Both the position numbers and the translations under genes were made by a program. DNA of 64,000 nucleotides from Anaeramoeba ignava. Its lineage: Eukaryota > Metamonada > Anaeramoebidae. Below the pieces are notes generated by a model that saw only the letters and a list, made by a program, of their open reading frames with translations, made no database searches and was not told the origin of the DNA. This document shows positions 14,881 through 31,139 of this stretch, one piece after another; the stretch's first letter is position 1; each line of letters begins with the position of its first letter. The stretch lies in the NCBI GenBank assembly GCA_028826165.1, contig JAPDFW010000057.1, positions 434,001 through 498,000 of the forward strand, written 5' to 3'.

Positions 14881-15264
14881 TTTTGTTTTTTTTTTGTTTT
14901 TAATTAAAAAAGGGGGAAAAGATCTTATTTATAAAATTTATTTTTGTTTTTTTTTTTGTTTTTAATTAAAAAAAAAAAAGAAAGTGAATCAGAATTTCCT
15001 TTTGATTTAAATTTAAAATTGATAAGATCAATTTAATTCTTAACTTAAAAATAAAAAATTATTAAACAAAAAACCCAAAAAAATTAATAAAAAAAATTTT
15101 TTTTTTATTTTTATTTTTCTTTTTATTTTTTTTTTTTATTTTTTTTCCTTTATTAAAAAAAATATCACTAAAAAATTTTAAAACAAAATTAAACATAATA
15201 ACAAATAATAACTTAAAAATTAAATTAAAATTCTTTTTTTATAAAATTTTTCAGAAAGAATTCA
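14881..15264. other. Non-coding poly-A/T leader between the satellite and the GATAD1-like gene
   Basis: Holds two copies of a short TTTTTTGTTTTTAATTAAAA element (about 14890 and 14952), then poly-T and poly-A tracts. No gene is seen. The canonical T-run CATTTTT element is not evident upstream of this gene. Confidence 0.5.
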
Positions 15265-15846
15265 ATGCAAAACAAAGAAAAAATTTCTAAAAGATTATCT
15301 CAACATATGATATTAAAACCATCACCAAATTTTGCCCCAAAAAATATGAAATGCAACATATTAATACAAAACAAATCAACAGGAAAACCAAGAAACAGTT
15401 TAATTCAAATAACCAACTCACCTAATTCAATAAATATAAAACAAGAAGAAAAAAACCAATTAGAAAATCAAGAAGAAAAAAATCAATTAGAAAATCAATT
15501 AGAAAAAAATCAATCAGAAAAAAAAGAAACATTTAAAGTTCTGCAACTTAAAATTGGTGATTGTGTTGGTATGAAAACCTTGTCTGGAATTGAAATATTT
15601 GGTGTTATTAAAGAACTTTTTTTGAATTCGAAAAATTCAAGAATTTTTTGTTTAGTTAAATGGCTTATTCCAAAAGAAAGAATTCAAAAAATTGAATCTC
15701 CTCAAAAAGATCCTTCTTTGTTTGAAAATTTAAGTATTGATGATTTCCAACTTGGTGAAGATGAACCTGTTCCTCAACCAATTGAATGCATTATTCATAA
15801 ACTTTCTTTTTGTTACACAAACTTTTGTAATCAAAATAATAATTAG
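15265..15846 (+). CDS. GATAD1-like BAH-related chromatin protein without the zinc finger
   Basis: 193 residues, one exon. The first ~85 residues are basic and low complexity, with ENQLEKNQ repeats. The C-terminal half shows a compact BAH-like fold signature: LKIGDCVGMKTLSGIEIFGV, then a beta strand ending VKWLIPKE, then LGEDEPVPQPIECIIHKLSF. This order (GD-x-V, xWLIP, GPEED-like acidic turn, hydrophobic strand) matches GATA zinc finger domain-containing protein 1. That protein reads H3K4-marked promoters with KDM5/SIN3 complexes. No CxxC pairs for a GATA finger are present, so it is either a lineage form or a shortened paralogue. The family call is by motif order only and moderate. Confidence 0.55.
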   Translation: MQNKEKISKRLSQHMILKPSPNFAPKNMKCNILIQNKSTGKPRNSLIQITNSPNSINIKQEEKNQLENQEEKNQLENQLEKNQSEKKETFKVLQLKIGDCVGMKTLSGIEIFGVIKELFLNSKNSRIFCLVKWLIPKERIQKIESPQKDPSLFENLSIDDFQLGEDEPVPQPIECIIHKLSFCYTNFCNQNNN

Positions 15847-15849
15847 TTA

Positions 15850-16590
15850 TTCTTATTCTGAATTTTGATTTTTGATTTTTGATTTTGCTTTTTGATTTTA
15901 ATAAAAAACTTAAAAAAAAGAATTTTGTTTTGATTTTTATTTATTTGAATTTAATTTAATTGATGTTTAATTGATGTTTAATTTATTTATTTGAATTTAT
16001 TTGAATTTATTTGAATTTATTTTCTTTTATTTATTTGATCTTTAATTGATTTTTTTTTGCTTATTTTCATTTAATTAATTTAATTTAATTTGCCGAATTA
16101 GTTTAATTGATTTTATTTTGCTTATTTTCATTTAATTTAATTTAATTGAATTTGATCTTTAATTTAATTTAATTTAATTTAATTTGTTGAATTTCTTTAT
16201 TTTCTTTTATTTATTTGATCTTTAATTGATTTTATTTTGCTTATTTTCATTTAATTGATTTTTAATTTATTTGAATTTAATTTAATCGAATTTCTTTAAT
16301 TAATTTTATTTATTTGAATTTAATTGATTTTATTTATTTTAATTTAATTTAATTTGTCGAATTTCTTTATTTTCTTTTATTTATTTGATCTTTAATTGAT
16401 TTTTTTTTGCTTATTTTCATTTAATTAATTTAATTTAATTTGTCGAATTTCTTTATTTGAATTTAATTTTATTTGATCTTTAATTGATTTTTTTTTGCTT
16501 ATTTTCATTTAATTGATTTTATTTATTTGAATTTCTTTATTTGAATTTAATTTAATTTGTCGAATTTCTTTAATTAATTTTGGAATATCG
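15850..16590. repeat. Degenerate TTATTTGATCTTTAATTGAT repeats between convergent genes
   Basis: The ~740 bp interval is built from degenerate copies of a ~50-60 bp unit containing TTTTATTTATTTGATC, TTTTGCTTATTTTCATTTAA and AATTTGTCGAATTTCTTTA. No gene or RNA is seen. Confidence 0.75.
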
Positions 16591-16594
16591 AAAA

Positions 16595-23789
<7,195 letters not shown>

Positions 23790-23895
23790 TTTTTTAATTT
23801 TCTTTTTCTTGTTTATTTTAAAATTTATTTTGTTTTATTTTATTAGTTTTATATTATTATATTTTGCTAAATTAAAACAATAAAAAACAAGAAAG

Positions 23896-23930
23896 AAAAA
23901 AATGAAAAAAAAAAATGAAAAAAAAAATTT
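23896..23930 (-). promoter_or_regulatory. Candidate core promoter element of the CHD gene
   Basis: Coding strand: a T-run, then two CATTTTTTT copies about eleven bases apart, about 110-140 bases upstream of the ATG at 23789. This is a longer distance than in other genes, suggesting a longer 5' UTR. Confidence 0.4.
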
Positions 23931-23936
23931 TTTTTT

Positions 23937-24300
23937 AAATTGTTTTATTTTATTTTATTTTATCAGTTATAAATAAGTTTTTAAAAATTTTAAATTTTAA
24001 AAAAAAACTAACTGTTAACTGATTTTTATTTTTATTTCTTAGAGGCTCTACCAACTTTTCAATTATATTTTTCTTTTTTTTGGTTTTCTTTTATATAAAA
24101 AAAAAACAAACAAAAAAAAAACGAAAATGAAAGCTATATATTATTTTTTTTCTTTCTCATTTTATTTAAAACAGTATATTGAGAAAGAATAAATAATAAC
24201 CTCTTTATTTTTGCTTAAATAGAAAAATGAAAAATCAAAATTCAAAAAAAAAAATTAAAAATTAAAAAAAAATTTTTTTCTTTTATTAAAATTTAATCAA
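23937..24300. other. Non-repetitive intergenic island, content unknown
   Basis: About 360 bp of mixed-complexity sequence between the CHD promoter and the minisatellite. It includes TTCTTAGAGGCTCTACCAAC (about 24037-24056) and a segment with GAAAGCTATATATT and AACAGTATATTGAGAAAG. It has no long frame and no tRNA A/B boxes. It could be a small RNA gene or distal promoter; I cannot tell. Confidence 0.3.
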
Positions 24301-24319
24301 TAAAAAAAAAAGTGGAATA

Positions 24320-25490
24320 AATTTAATCAATCTAAATAATTTAATTCCAAAATATATATTTAATTCCAAAATAAATATTTAATTCCAAAATAAATATTTA
24401 ATTCCAAAATATATATTTAATTCCAAAATAAATATTTTATTCTAAAATATATATTTAATTCTAAAATAAATATTTAATCAATCTAAATTATTTAATTCCA
24501 AAATATAATAAATATTCCAAAAATAAATATTTAATTCCAAAATAAATATTTAATTTCAAAAATAAATATTTAATTCTAAAATATATTTAATTCCAAAATA
24601 AATATTTAATTCTAAAATGTTTAATTCCAAAATATTTAATTCCAAAATAAATATTTAATTCCAAAATATATATTTAATTCCAAAATGAATATTTAATTCT
24701 AAAAATAAATATTTAATTCCAAAATATATTAATTCCAAAATATTTAATTCTAAAATAAATATTTAATTCCATAATAAATATTTAATTCCAAAATAAATAT
24801 TTAATTTCAAAATATTTAATTCCAAAATAAATATTTAATTCTAAAATATATATTTAATTCCAAAATAAATATTTAATTTCAAAATAAATATTTAATTCCA
24901 AAATAAATATTTAATTCCAAAATAAATATTTAATTAATTCCAAAATAAATATTTAATTCCAAAATAAATATTTAATTCCAAAATAAATATTTAATTTCAA
25001 AATAAATATTTAATTCCAAAATAAATATTTAATTCAAAATAAATATTTAATTCCAAAATAAATATTTAATTTCAAAATATTTAATTCCAAAATAAATATT
25101 TAATTCTAAAATATTTAATTCCAAAATAAATATTTAATTTCAAAATAAATATTTAATTCCAAAATAAATATTTAATTCCAAAATAAATATTTAATTCCAA
25201 AATAAATATTTAATTCCAAAATAAATATTTAATTCTAAAATAAATATTTAATTTCAAAATAAATATTTAATTCCAAAATATATATTTAATTCTAAAATAA
25301 ATATTTAATTCCAAAATAAATATTTAATTCTAAAATAAATATTTAATTCCAAAATAAATATTTAATTCCAAAATAAATATTTAATTCCAAAATAAATATT
25401 TAATTCTAAAATAAATATTTAATTTCAAAATATTTAATTCCAAAATAAATATTTAATTCTAAAATAAATATTTAATTCTAAAATAATTTT
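24320..25490. repeat. 19 bp minisatellite, TTTAATTCCAAAATAAATA unit
   Basis: About sixty tandem copies of a 19-base unit with C/T variants (ATTCTAAAA, ATTTCAAAA), short forms lacking AAATA, and a few disrupted units. It fills the region immediately upstream of the Hsp20 gene. No coding sense. Confidence 0.93.
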
Positions 25491-25609
25491 ATTTAAATAA
25501 TCTTGATAAATTGAGAAACACCAAAGCAAAAACAACAAAGCAAAAAATAAAAATCCTTTTTCAAAGATCTTTCGAAAAAATAAATTTAAAAGAAATAATT
25601 TTGTAAAAA

Positions 25610-25636
25610 AAAAATAATTCATTTTTTTTCTTTTGA
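25610..25636 (+). promoter_or_regulatory. Candidate core promoter element of the Hsp20 gene
   Basis: AATAATTCATTTTTTTTC lies about 25-45 bases upstream of the ATG at 25660. A TTTCAAAGATCTTTCGAAAA segment at ~25558-25578 resembles a degenerate heat-shock element but does not match the TTCnnGAAnnTTC pattern well. Confidence 0.4.
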
Positions 25637-25659
25637 AAAAAAGTAAAAGTAATTTTAAA

Positions 25660-26124
25660 ATGAATCTTCAAAAAGTCCCTTCTTTTTTAGCACCATTTTG
25701 GATAAGTTCACCATTTGATGAAGATTATGAATTTTTTAGAGATGAACCAAACAAATTAACAAGATCATTTGATGGAAAATCATTTACACAATTTGGAATC
25801 AAAGAAACAGAAAATCAAATTCACATTTCAGGAAAAATTATGATTCCAAAAGAAAAAGTGAATATTGAATTTGATAAAGAAACTGGAATGCTTACAATTC
25901 ATGGAGAACATGAAGTTAAAAAAGAGGAAAGCAATGAAAATCAAAAGAGAGTTACTTGTGAAAGAAGTTTCCAAAGTTTCAAACAATCTTTTAGTCTTCC
26001 TCATAATGCTGAAATTGAAAAAGCTGATGCTTCAATTGAAAATGGAATGCTTGTTATTACAATTCCAAAAAAACAAGAAGAAAAACATCCTCAAAAAACC
26101 AAATTGAATATTAATTTCAAATAA
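25660..26124 (+). CDS. Small heat shock protein, Hsp20/alpha-crystallin family
   Basis: ATP-independent holdase chaperone that keeps unfolding proteins soluble. 154 residues, one exon. The N-terminal arm contains SFLAPFWISSPFDEDYEFF. The alpha-crystallin domain (~45-140) shows IHISGKIMIPKEKVNIEF, GMLTIHGEHE, SFKQSFSLPHNAEIEKADAS and NGMLVITIPKK. The IPK tail is the usual oligomer-anchoring I-x-I/V region. The ATG at 25660 is chosen over an upstream TTG reading because the latter is a Lys-rich leader. Length and motif order are typical of cytosolic sHSPs. Confidence 0.95.
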   Translation: MNLQKVPSFLAPFWISSPFDEDYEFFRDEPNKLTRSFDGKSFTQFGIKETENQIHISGKIMIPKEKVNIEFDKETGMLTIHGEHEVKKEESNENQKRVTCERSFQSFKQSFSLPHNAEIEKADASIENGMLVITIPKKQEEKHPQKTKLNINFK

Positions 26125-26210
26125 GAAATATTTTTTTTTCTTTTCTTAATTTTCAATCCAAAATTTGAGAAAAAAAAACAATCAAAATAAAAAATGAAAA
26201 ATAAAAAATC

Positions 26211-26222
26211 ATTTTTTTTCTT
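26211..26222 (+). promoter_or_regulatory. Candidate core promoter element of the SH3-RING gene
   Basis: TCATTTTTTTTC, about 25 bases upstream of the ATG at 26246, preceded by an A-rich tract. Part of the recurring class. Confidence 0.4.
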
Positions 26223-26245
26223 TTTTCTTTTTTAAAAAAAAACAA

Positions 26246-27683
26246 ATGGGATTATTTAAACTTTTTAAAAAAAAGAAAAAAACAACAAAAAGACGCTCAA
26301 ATTCTAATTCCATTTCAAATTCAAATTCTATTTCTAATTCAAATTCAAATTCAAATTCAAATTCTAATTCTAATTCTAATTCTAATTCAAATTCTAATTC
26401 TAATTCTAATTCTAATTCAAATTCTAATTCTAATTCACCAATAATTAATCAAAATAACCGACGTTCTTTTTTACATCATCAAATTTATACATTTGATTCA
26501 AATCGAGTTTCAAATCATTCAATAAATTTTTATAAAGCAGAATTATCACCATTACAAGCTAATAAAAAACCTTTTTGTGAAGCTTTATTTGGATTTGATG
26601 CTCAAAATGAAGATGAATTAAGTTTTCAAGAAGGTGATAAAATTGAATTATTATCTGAAGATGGTGATTGGTGTTTAGGAAGACTTAATGGTCGTAGTGG
26701 TATTTTCCCAAAGAATTATGTGAAAATATTAAATGGTTTGTTCGAAATTTAAATATAATATTAAATATAATATTAAATATAAAATTAAATATAATATTAA
26801 ATATAAAATTAAATATAATATTAAATATAATATTAAATATAATATTAAATATAATATTAAATATAAAATTTAGAAGAAAAACAAGAATTAAAAATGGAAG
26901 CAATAAAGGATTATCGAGGATTTAATGAAACTGAAATTACTTTTCAAAAAGGTGATCTAATTAAAATTATAGAAAAAAGTAACCAACAATGGTGGAAAGG
27001 AGAAATAAATGGAAAAAAAGGACTTTTTCCAGCACATTATGTTAAAGAATATGTAGGTGAAAGAGTAAAATTACCAAAAGTTTTTGTTGATAAATTTGAA
27101 AATATGGGATTTGAAGAATCAATAATTCAAAAAGCTTATGAAAATTTAGGATATCCAAAAATTCAAGATGAAGATCAAATTTTCAATGAATTATTAGATA
27201 AAATTGTTGAAATGATTGATGAAAAAGAAAAATCAATAAAAGAAGAAAATGATGAACAAGAAAAATCAAACAGAGAAGAAAGTGATGAACAAGAAAAATA
27301 TATAGAAGATGAAGATGAAGATGAAGATGAACAAAAGAAATCAAATCCAAATCCAAATCCAAAATCAAAATCCAAATCCAAATCCAAATCAAAATTCAAA
27401 TCAAAATCAAAATCCAAATCAAATTCAAAATCAAAATTTAAATCAAAATCAAAATCAAAATCAAAATTTAAATCAAAATCAAAAAAAACTTGTTGATTTA
27501 GATTCTTTTAATGAAAATAAAATGTGTAAAATTTGTCTTGAAAGAGAAAAAGATTCTCTTCTTCTTCCTTGTCGACATTATGCTTTATGTTATCAATGTG
27601 CAAAAATGATTAAAGAAAAAACTAAAGAATGTCCAATTTGCAGAAAACCAATCATTTCAATTTTAAAATTATTTGATGTTTAA
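26246..27683 (+). CDS. SH3-SH3-UBA-RING protein, probable E3 ubiquitin ligase (one frame break)
   Basis: Two exons, 26246-26735 and 26874-27683, give about 432 residues if one extra base is ignored. Order: a Lys-rich start and an Asn-Ser run (~19-65). SH3-1 follows (~108-162; ALFGFDAQNEDELSFQEGD, GRSGIFPKNYV), then SH3-2 (~170-225; IKDYRGFNETEITFQKGD, QQWWKGEINGKKGLFPAHYV). A UBA-like helix bundle (FENMGFEESIIQKAYENLG) leads to an acidic run and a Ser-Lys/Asn-Gln hexamer stretch. A C-terminal C3HC4 RING (CKICLEREKDSLLLPCRH, CYQCAKMI, CPICRKP) ends the protein. The RING lies one frame away from the SH3 part. The most likely site is the A8 run at 27481-27488, where seven As would restore KKLVDLD. 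Substrate unknown; the SH3 domains suggest a proline-rich partner. Confidence 0.82.
26736..26873 (+). repeat. SH3-RING intron of TTAAATATAATA repeats
   Basis: 138 bp of 12-base AAATATAATATT units, with GTTTG donor and TTTAG acceptor. Splicing joins ILN to EEKQELKMEAIKDY in frame. Confidence 0.85.
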
Positions 27684-27740
27684 TCAAAAAGATTTTTTTT
27701 TTTGTTTTTGAATTTGAAATAAAAAATTTTTTCACATTTT

Positions 27741-27760
27741 TTTTTTTTCATTTTTTTCTC
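27741..27760 (+). promoter_or_regulatory. Candidate core promoter element of the ankyrin-BTB gene
   Basis: TTTTTTTTCATTTTTTTCTC, ending about 11 bases upstream of the ATG at 27772, so the 5' UTR would be very short if transcription starts here. Confidence 0.45.
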
Positions 27761-27771
27761 TTTCAAAAAAA

Positions 27772-30700
27772 ATGACAGATTCACAAAAAATATGTCAATT
27801 AATACAAAAAAATGATTTAGAAGAACTTAAAAAAATTGATCAAGAAATTTTTCAAAAAATGAAAATGAAAAGAAACCAAACAATACTTCAATTTGTAATT
27901 TGGAGAAAAAAAAAAGAATTAATTCCGTTTTTTCTTTCAGTTGGAATTGATATTAATAATAAAGATACAGGACAAAATACAGCATTACATATAGCAATAA
28001 AAATGACACCAGATATAGAAATTATTGAGAAAATTGTTTCTTTAGGAGCTGATGTAAACAGTGTTGATTCAACAAAAAGAACACCTCTTCATATAGCAGT
28101 TGCAAATGGTGCTGATATAAAAATAATAGAATTTCTTATTAAAAATGGAGCTAATCTTGAAATCAAAGACCAGAAATATAACACCCCTTTTTTACTTGCT
28201 TTGAATAATCCTTCTACTAATTTGGAGTTGCTCAAAATACTTTTATCAGATTTAAATCAATTCCAAAAAACACACATTTTTAATGATTATCCTATTCATA
28301 TTGCTTGTACTTCTGCGAAAAAATTGGATGTTTTAGATTGGGTTTTTGAGAACTCTATTAGTTTAATAAACACAAATGGTAGATTTGGAAAAACTCCACT
28401 GCAACTTTTATGTTCTCGTAATGATTCAGATGAACTTATTAAGTTCGTCATGACAAAATACAAACCAGATCCACTTTTTCCAAGTTCAAATTCATCTATT
28501 GCACTTCATTACTATTGTGAAAGTTCTCCAAAATGTGAAATTCTTGAATTGTTGATTCCAAATCAATCTTGTGTGAACCATCAAAATAAAAACTTGGAAA
28601 CACCTTTACACAATTTATGCTCGCGACCTGCAGAGATTAACATTCCAGTATTAAAATTTTTGCACCAAAAAGGAGCAAATCCAAATATCCAAAATAAATT
28701 TGGATTGACACCTTTATTTTTTGCTGCTCAAAGAAACAGTATCCCATTTTTGAAAGTTTTACTTGAAATTGGAGCAGATTTGAATATTCTTGAAAATCAT
28801 AATAAAACAGCTTTGCATTATATTTTATCAACTTCATATTGGTTTCCATCAGAAATTGTTCGATTTTTGATTGAATCAGGAACTCGAATTGATACAGTTG
28901 CTGGTAATGGTGATACTCTTTTGACTTCCTTTTCCAAAAATGCAAACAAAGATAATTTGGATCTCTTCAAGCTTATTGCTTCCAAATTTCCTGAGCAACT
29001 TAATTCAGATCAAAAAAATAATACAGTTTTCGAAAATTTATGCATGTCAAAAGCAACTGTTGAATTTTTTCAAATAGTGAAAAAACCCAAATATTTAGAT
29101 CTTAATAAAGCAAATACAAGAATTGGTTTATCACCATTTCAAACCATACTCAGATTTAACCAAAATTATGATGTTATTAAATATTTTATGGATGAGTTCC
29201 GAATCGATATAAATCACATAGAAGGATCATCAACAACACCTCTTCATACAGCTGCTGAATTTTGCAATGAAGAAATTGTCTCAATTTTAATTCAATATGG
29301 AGCTAATTTGGATTCTTTTGATTATTACAAAATGACTCCTTTGCATGTAAGCTGTGGTAGGAATATGTGGAGCAAACCAGAAAAAGTTATTGAAGTATTA
29401 ATCAAAAGTGGAGCAGATATTAATATGAAAAATTCATATAACAAAACACCTTTAGAATATTTTATTCAAAAAAATTCAAGTGGATTTTGGGATTCAAATC
29501 AATACAATATTATTCAGTTGTTTATTGATTATGGAACTGATATTCGTGATTTTTTTGATAAAAATCCACTTCCAACTAGCACAAATATTATAGAAATACT
29601 GATCAAAAATGGAGCTAATATTAATTATATCAACAATGGAAAATCTCTTTTAGATAATATTTATTATTCTAAAAAAAAGGCTGTTTTTGAATGTTTAGTC
29701 TCATTTAATGCTCAATTTGCAAATCCAAATTTTTATTCTAATAATAATTTGAGGAAAATTTTAGCTCATCAATATCTTCAAAAAGATTTTGAAAATTTAT
29801 TAATTCGGCAAGAATATACAAATTATCGATTTTCAACAACAGGAGATCCAATATATGTTGATAAAATGTTTCTTCTTTTTCGATTAAAAGAAAATGAAAA
29901 AGAAAAACAAATTGAAAATGAAAATCAAAATCAAAATCAAAATCAAAATCAAAATCAAAATCAAAATCAAATTCAAATTGAAAATCAAAATCAAATTGAA
30001 AATCAAATTGAAATCAAAATCAAAATCAAATTGAAAATCAAATCGAAAATCAAAATCAAAATCAAAATCAAAATCAAAATCAAAATCAAAATCAAAATCA
30101 AAATCAAAATCAAAATCAAATTGAAAATCAAAATCAAAATTGAAAATGAAAATGAAAATCAAAATCAAAATGAAAATCAAAATCAAAATCAAAATCAAAA
30201 TCAAAATCAAAATCAAAATCAAAATCAAAATCAAAATCAAAATCAAAATGAAAATCAAAATCAAAATCAAAATCAAAATCAAAATCAAAATCAAAATCAA
30301 AATCAAAATCAAAATCAAAATCAAATCGAAAATCAAATTCAAAATCAATTATTGCTTAATAAAATATATAACTATTTATCAAAAGAAACACACCAAAATG
30401 CAATGAAAATTCTCAAATTTATTTATACAGGTATTATCGAATTTGAGAAATATCAAGAAAATTGGGATTTAATTTCAAAATTTACAAATGAAATTGGATT
30501 TGATAAAAAATGGATTTCTCGTAAAATTGGAAGGGAAAATTTTATTGGAGATTTAAAAAGATTAAAAGAAGATGAAGAATCAAAAGATTTTACAATTGTA
30601 GTTGAAAATGAAGAATTAAAAATCCATAAAGTTATTCTTTTTGCTCGTTCAGAATTATTTAGAGGAATGTTTTTAAGTGTAAATGATGATTCTAAGAAAG

Positions 30701-30927
30701 TTTCTGATTATAGTGGAAAAACTCCAAATGCTTTTAAACAAATAATCCACTTTTTTTATCTTGATGATTTTGATTTGGAAAATTTTAATGAAGAAATATT
30801 TACTGAATTATATGATGTAGAAAATTTTTATCAAATGAATTTAAGTGGATTATTTAATTTAAAATTAAATCAATTAAAAAATAAATTTAAAAGAGAAAGA
30901 AAACAAAAAAAACAAGAAAATAATTAA
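27772..30927 (+). CDS. Ankyrin repeat - BTB/POZ protein
   Basis: 1,051 residues, one exon. Residues ~35-640 hold about 16 ankyrin repeats, for example [20 protein letters not shown] and [20 protein letters not shown], with many TPLH cores. Residues ~700-860 are a long hexamer-encoded region reading Asn-Gln, then Lys-Ile (~745-785), then Asn-Glu and Asn-Gln. Residues ~935-1035 are a BTB/POZ domain: [55 protein letters not shown] proteins often serve as substrate adaptors for Cullin-3 ligases, with the ankyrin part binding the target. That role is inferred here. A preceding partial BTB/BACK-like helix ([20 protein letters not shown]) lies at ~875-905, so a pair of BTB-like modules is possible. 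Confidence 0.9.
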   Translation: MTDSQKICQLIQKNDLEELKKIDQEIFQKMKMKRNQTILQFVIWRKKKELIPFFLSVGIDINNKDTGQNTALHIAIKMTPDIEIIEKIVSLGADVNSVDSTKRTPLHIAVANGADIKIIEFLIKNGANLEIKDQKYNTPFLLALNNPSTNLELLKILLSDLNQFQKTHIFNDYPIHIACTSAKKLDVLDWVFENSISLINTNGRFGKTPLQLLCSRNDSDELIKFVMTKYKPDPLFPSSNSSIALHYYCESSPKCEILELLIPNQSCVNHQNKNLETPLHNLCSRPAEINIPVLKFLHQKGANPNIQNKFGLTPLFFAAQRNSIPFLKVLLEIGADLNILENHNKTALHYILSTSYWFPSEIVRFLIESGTRIDTVAGNGDTLLTSFSKNANKDNLDLFKLIASKFPEQLNSDQKNNTVFENLCMSKATVEFFQIVKKPKYLDLNKANTRIGLSPFQTILRFNQNYDVIKYFMDEFRIDINHIEGSSTTPLHTAAEFCNEEIVSILIQYGANLDSFDYYKMTPLHVSCGRNMWSKPEKVIEVLIKSGADINMKNSYNKTPLEYFIQKNSSGFWDSNQYNIIQLFIDYGTDIRDFFDKNPLPTSTNIIEILIKNGANINYINNGKSLLDNIYYSKKKAVFECLVSFNAQFANPNFYSNNNLRKILAHQYLQKDFENLLIRQEYTNYRFSTTGDPIYVDKMFLLFRLKENEKEKQIENENQNQNQNQNQNQNQNQIQIENQNQIENQIEIKIKIKLKIKSKIKIKIKIKIKIKIKIKIKIKIKIKLKIKIKIENENENQNQNENQNQNQNQNQNQNQNQNQNQNQNQNENQNQNQNQNQNQNQNQNQNQNQNQIENQIQNQLLLNKIYNYLSKETHQNAMKILKFIYTGIIEFEKYQENWDLISKFTNEIGFDKKWISRKIGRENFIGDLKRLKEDEESKDFTIVVENEELKIHKVILFARSELFRGMFLSVNDDSKKVSDYSGKTPNAFKQIIHFFYLDDFDLENFNEEIFTELYDVENFYQMNLSGLFNLKLNQLKNKFKRERKQKKQENN
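29890..30345 (+). repeat. Hexamer repeat with a compensated internal frame change
   Basis: CAAAAT hexamers encode Asn-Gln, but from about 30008 to 30137 the same hexamer is read as AAA-ATC (Lys-Ile). The phase slips by one base at GAAATC near 30008 and returns near 30136 (AAAATTGAAAATG). The overall frame stays open throughout. Confidence 0.8.
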
Positions 30928-30954
30928 ATTAAGAACTTCAAAAAAAAAAGAAAA

Positions 30955-31060
30955 TCCAATTCAAAATTCAATTCAAAATCCAATTCAAAATCCAATTCAA
31001 AATCCAATTCAAAATCCAATTCAAAATCCAATTCAAAATCCAATTCAAAATCCAACTTTT
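30955..31060 (+). repeat. AATTCAAAATCC tandem repeat
   Basis: About eight 12-base units in the 3' flank of the ankyrin-BTB gene and 5' flank of the USP gene. The last unit runs into poly-T. Confidence 0.85.
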
Positions 31061-31077
31061 TTTTTTTTTTCAAAATC

Positions 31078-31105
31078 ATTTTTTTCATTTTTTTCATTTT
31101 TTTTT
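31078..31105 (+). promoter_or_regulatory. Candidate core promoter element of the USP gene
   Basis: TTTTTTCATTTTTTTCATTT and a further T-run, about 35-60 bases upstream of the ATG at 31140. Two phased CATTTTTT copies, as in the BEACH and P-loop genes. Confidence 0.45.
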
Positions 31106-31139
31106 ATTCATTTTATCTTTTTTTTTACAATAAAAATAA

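Noticed and set aside
25556-25580. Heat-shock element upstream of Hsp20
   Set aside because: TTTCAAAGATCTTTCGAAAA contains TTC and GAA pieces, but the spacing does not fit alternating TTCnnGAA blocks.
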